Part shown: positions 6,773 through 8,588 of the stretch, piece by piece | Layout: every line of letters begins with the position of its first letter | Numbering within the stretch: the stretch's first letter is position 1 | Assembly: GCA_003445735.1 (NCBI GenBank) | Contig: DMCR01000034.1 | Span: 1 to 8,588 of the forward strand | From: Cryomorphaceae bacterium | Lineage (GTDB): Bacteria > Bacteroidota > Bacteroidia > Flavobacteriales > Schleiferiaceae | Direction of reading: 5' to 3' | Length of the DNA: 8,588 nt | Notes under the pieces: generated by a model | The model's input: the letters and a program-made list of their open reading frames with translations, nothing else | Told to the model about the DNA's origin: nothing | Databases searched by the model: none | Made by a program: the position numbers and the translations under genes

Positions 6773-7542
6773 AAACACTCCTTTCCCTTGCTTTCGCAAC
6801 CTTGTCCACTGCCGCTTTCGCGTGGGGACTTACCGGCCACCGCATCATTGGACACATCGCGATGGACCACCTCAACCCTCAGGTTAAAGCGCACATTATA
6901 AATACCCTTGATGGAGAAGATTTGGCCATGGTCGCAAACTGGATGGACTTTATTAAAGCCGAACCATCGTACGATAGTTTGAACGCTTGGCACTATTGCA
7001 CCGTGAAATCTGTCGACCACATAGACCACCACGAACACCCTGACAAAGGGGATGTTTGGATGGCCGTCGATAAATTCCTTAAGGAAATTGAAACGCAAAA
7101 CTACAGCGTCGACGAAGCCTTTGCCTTGCGCGCCCTTGCCCACCTCATTGGCGATGTACACCAGCCGCTGCACTGTGGCAATGGTAAAGATATGGGTGGA
7201 AACCAAGTAAAGGTGAAGTTCTTCTGGGAGAGCTCCAATCTGCACCGCGTCTGGGACAGTGGACTCATCGATTATTGGAACATGTCGTACACCGAATACT
7301 CGACTTGGATCATGAGCACCGTGACTCCAGAACACGTTCAATCGTGGAAGACGACAACCACAAAGGATTGGGTACGTGAGAGCGTGGAAATGCGCGAGCA
7401 ATGTTACTCCACTATGGGCGACCCGGAAAGAATGGGGTACCGCTATGTCTACGACAACACCGAACTATTGCACTTGCGATTGGCTCAAGCAGGCGTACGT
7501 CTGGCGGACGCCCTCAATCAAGCATATGCCGCACGAGGCTGA
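6769..7542 (+). CDS. secreted S1/P1-family zinc nuclease
   Basis: S1/P1 nucleases cut single-stranded DNA and RNA and remove 3' phosphates using three zinc ions. The 257-residue product starts with a clear signal peptide (1-18, ending in AFA). Cleavage there would make Trp19 the mature N-terminus, as required in P1 nuclease, where Trp1 binds zinc. All nine ligand positions can be matched: W19, H24, D60 (ANWMD), H75 (WHY), H125, D129 and H135 (in AHLIGDVHQPLH), and H159 and D163 (in LHRVWD). There is no C-terminal sorting domain for type IX secretion: the protein ends soon after the nuclease fold. It is therefore expected in the periplasm, or outside by another route. Its ATG overlaps the plug gene stop (ATGA), implying coupled translation. 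Phosphate or nucleotide scavenging is the likely role, by inference. Confidence 0.95.
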   Translation: MKTLLSLAFATLSTAAFAWGLTGHRIIGHIAMDHLNPQVKAHIINTLDGEDLAMVANWMDFIKAEPSYDSLNAWHYCTVKSVDHIDHHEHPDKGDVWMAVDKFLKEIETQNYSVDEAFALRALAHLIGDVHQPLHCGNGKDMGGNQVKVKFFWESSNLHRVWDSGLIDYWNMSYTEYSTWIMSTVTPEHVQSWKTTTTKDWVRESVEMREQCYSTMGDPERMGYRYVYDNTELLHLRLAQAGVRLADALNQAYAARG

Positions 7543-7561
7543 GAAAAATTTTTGGCACAAT

Positions 7562-7590
7562 AAAAAGCCGCCCTGAGGGCGGCTTTTTTT
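7562..7590. terminator. bidirectional intrinsic terminator between nuclease and pepT
   Basis: GCCGCCC (7567-7573) and GGGCGGC (7577-7583) form a perfect 7-base GC stem with a three-base loop TGA. The stem is preceded by five A (7562-7566) and followed by seven T (7584-7590), so it can work on both strands. It lies 19 bases after the nuclease stop. The pepT stop codon (7589-7591) sits in the T run, so the hairpin follows pepT almost directly. Confidence 0.9.
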
Positions 7591-8588
7591 ATGCTTCCGT
7601 AGCGACTAGTTCGAGCAGCTTCACGATGACATCGGTCGCACACTCCATATCCTGTAGGCTCACAAATTCATAGGGGCTGTGGAAGGCGTGCTCCCCAGCA
7701 AAAATATTGGGGCAAGGAAGGCCCATGAAGCTGAGCTTCGAGCCATCTGTACCGCCGCGGATCTTCGCCTTACGCACAGGCAATCCGCACGCATCAATGG
7801 CTTTTTCTGCCAAGGCCACGACTTGGGGATGTTGGTCGAGAATCTCCTTCATATTGCGGTATTGCTCCCTGATCTCAATCTCATAGCTGGTGCGCTTCAC
7901 CGCCTTAGCGGCTTGTTTGGCGAGGGCATGAAGTAATTGGGCATATTCTTCCAAATCCGTGGAATCAAAACTTCGCAAGATCATCGTGATGCGCACTTCT
8001 TCCACCCCGCCTTTAATCTCGTATGGGTGCACGAAGCCGGCCTCACCTTTGGTCGCTTCTGGCGCCCATTCTTGGCGCGGCAACAAACTCAAAAACACTC
8101 CAGCGGCCTTCAACGCATTCCCCATCTTCTTGTGGGCATAACCCGGGTGAGTATTCGCCCCACGGAAAATCACGGTCGCCCCGTCTGCGGAGAAAGTCTC
8201 GTCTTCAATAGAGCCCTTGGTGGCACCGTCCATGGTATAGCCCCATGCCGCGCCTAATTTTTCGATATCCACATGATCCGCCCCACGGCCTATTTCTTCG
8301 TCCGGGGTGAACAACAACCTCATCGTTACGTGTGGCACCTTTGGGTGTTTCATCAAATATGCCGCGGCAGCCATGATCTCGGCCACCCCAGCCTTATTGT
8401 CCGCCCCCAACAACGTCGAACCGTCCGAGGTAATGATCGTATGTCCTTCCATTTCTTTCAACGGCCCAAAAGCTTTTGGACCTATGACGATATCGCCCTT
8501 CGGCAGCACGATATCCCCACCGTCGTAGTTGTGGTGTAAGGTGGGCACGACCCCTGCCCCGCTGTATTCTGGCGAGGTATCCATATGG
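7589..8588 (-). CDS. pepT: peptidase T (tripeptidase), N-terminus missing
   Basis: PepT is a cytoplasmic zinc aminopeptidase of family M20B that removes the N-terminal residue of tripeptides. The frame stays open to the right edge. The ATG at 8582-8584 is not the real start: the codon before it (8585-8587) reads His, giving HMDTSPEYSG, the conserved metal-site block found near residue 78 of PepT. About 75 N-terminal residues are therefore outside the window (the family is about 410 long). Counting that internal Met as 1, the metal and catalytic residues are the preceding His, D2, D62 (LLGADNKAG), E96 and E97 (FTPDEEIGRG), D119 (YTMDG) and H302 (HAFHSPYEFVSL). The family often has GADDKAG where this has GADNKAG; the bridging Asp is kept. 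It is convergent with the nuclease gene and shares its terminator; there is no sign of functional linkage. Confidence 0.96.
   Translation of the reverse strand, partial: HMDTSPEYSGAGVVPTLHHNYDGGDIVLPKGDIVIGPKAFGPLKEMEGHTIITSDGSTLLGADNKAGVAEIMAAAAYLMKHPKVPHVTMRLLFTPDEEIGRGADHVDIEKLGAAWGYTMDGATKGSIEDETFSADGATVIFRGANTHPGYAHKKMGNALKAAGVFLSLLPRQEWAPEATKGEAGFVHPYEIKGGVEEVRITMILRSFDSTDLEEYAQLLHALAKQAAKAVKRTSYEIEIREQYRNMKEILDQHPQVVALAEKAIDACGLPVRKAKIRGGTDGSKLSFMGLPCPNIFAGEHAFHSPYEFVSLQDMECATDVIVKLLELVATEA

Noticed and set aside
6742..7401. A 219-codon open frame on the minus strand, antisense to the nuclease gene
   Set aside because: The opposite strand encodes a complete S1/P1 nuclease with all ligand residues. 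The antisense product resembles no family I know and is a shadow of that gene's codon pattern.
7937..8539. Several plus-strand open frames opposite pepT
   Set aside because: The minus strand here encodes PepT with its metal-site motifs in order. The plus-strand frames are unrelated to known families and overlap one another.
8582..8584. ATG as the start codon of pepT
   Set aside because: It encodes the Met in the conserved HMDT metal-site motif, and the upstream codon supplies the His. Starting here would delete an essential zinc ligand.

Overview
The window comes from a member of the Bacteroidota, most likely a marine or aquatic Flavobacteriales-type bacterium. The reasons are a Na+-translocating NADH:quinone reductase (Na+-NQR) operon with flavobacterium-like protein sequences, a DUF5103-family type IX secretion plug protein (a Bacteroidota-specific family), start codons with no clear Shine-Dalgarno sequence, and a TAnnTTTG-type promoter element. 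The family or genus cannot be fixed from this window.

Layout. Positions 1-5418, minus strand: nqrA-nqrB-nqrC-nqrD-nqrE-nqrF, read from right to left in the standard order with gaps of 5-12 bases. nqrF runs off the left edge and lacks its C-terminal NADH-binding part. Positions 5419-5521: a 103-base divergent intergenic region with a good candidate promoter for nqr, a weaker one for the rightward genes, and two small perfect inverted repeats. Positions 5522-7542, plus strand: a type IX secretion plug protein gene followed by an S1/P1-family nuclease gene, overlapping by 4 bases (ATGA). Positions 7562-7590: a strong GC-rich hairpin flanked by A and T runs, serving as a terminator between convergent genes. 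Positions 7589-8588, minus strand: peptidase T (pepT), with its 5' end beyond the right edge.

How they work together. The six Nqr subunits form one inner-membrane complex that oxidises NADH, reduces quinone and exports Na+. The sequence keeps the expected cofactor sites: 2Fe-2S cysteines and the FAD motif in NqrF, flavinylated threonines in NqrB and NqrC, and the paired membrane cysteines of NqrD and NqrE. The plug protein belongs to the outer-membrane SprA translocon of the type IX system. The nuclease is predicted to be exported with all nine zinc ligands intact. PepT is a cytoplasmic tripeptidase with no evident tie to its neighbours.

Nothing here looks like an undescribed system. The window is well explained by ordinary housekeeping and envelope genes. 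The points most worth a second look are the overlapping plug-nuclease pair and the small dyads in the divergent promoter region.
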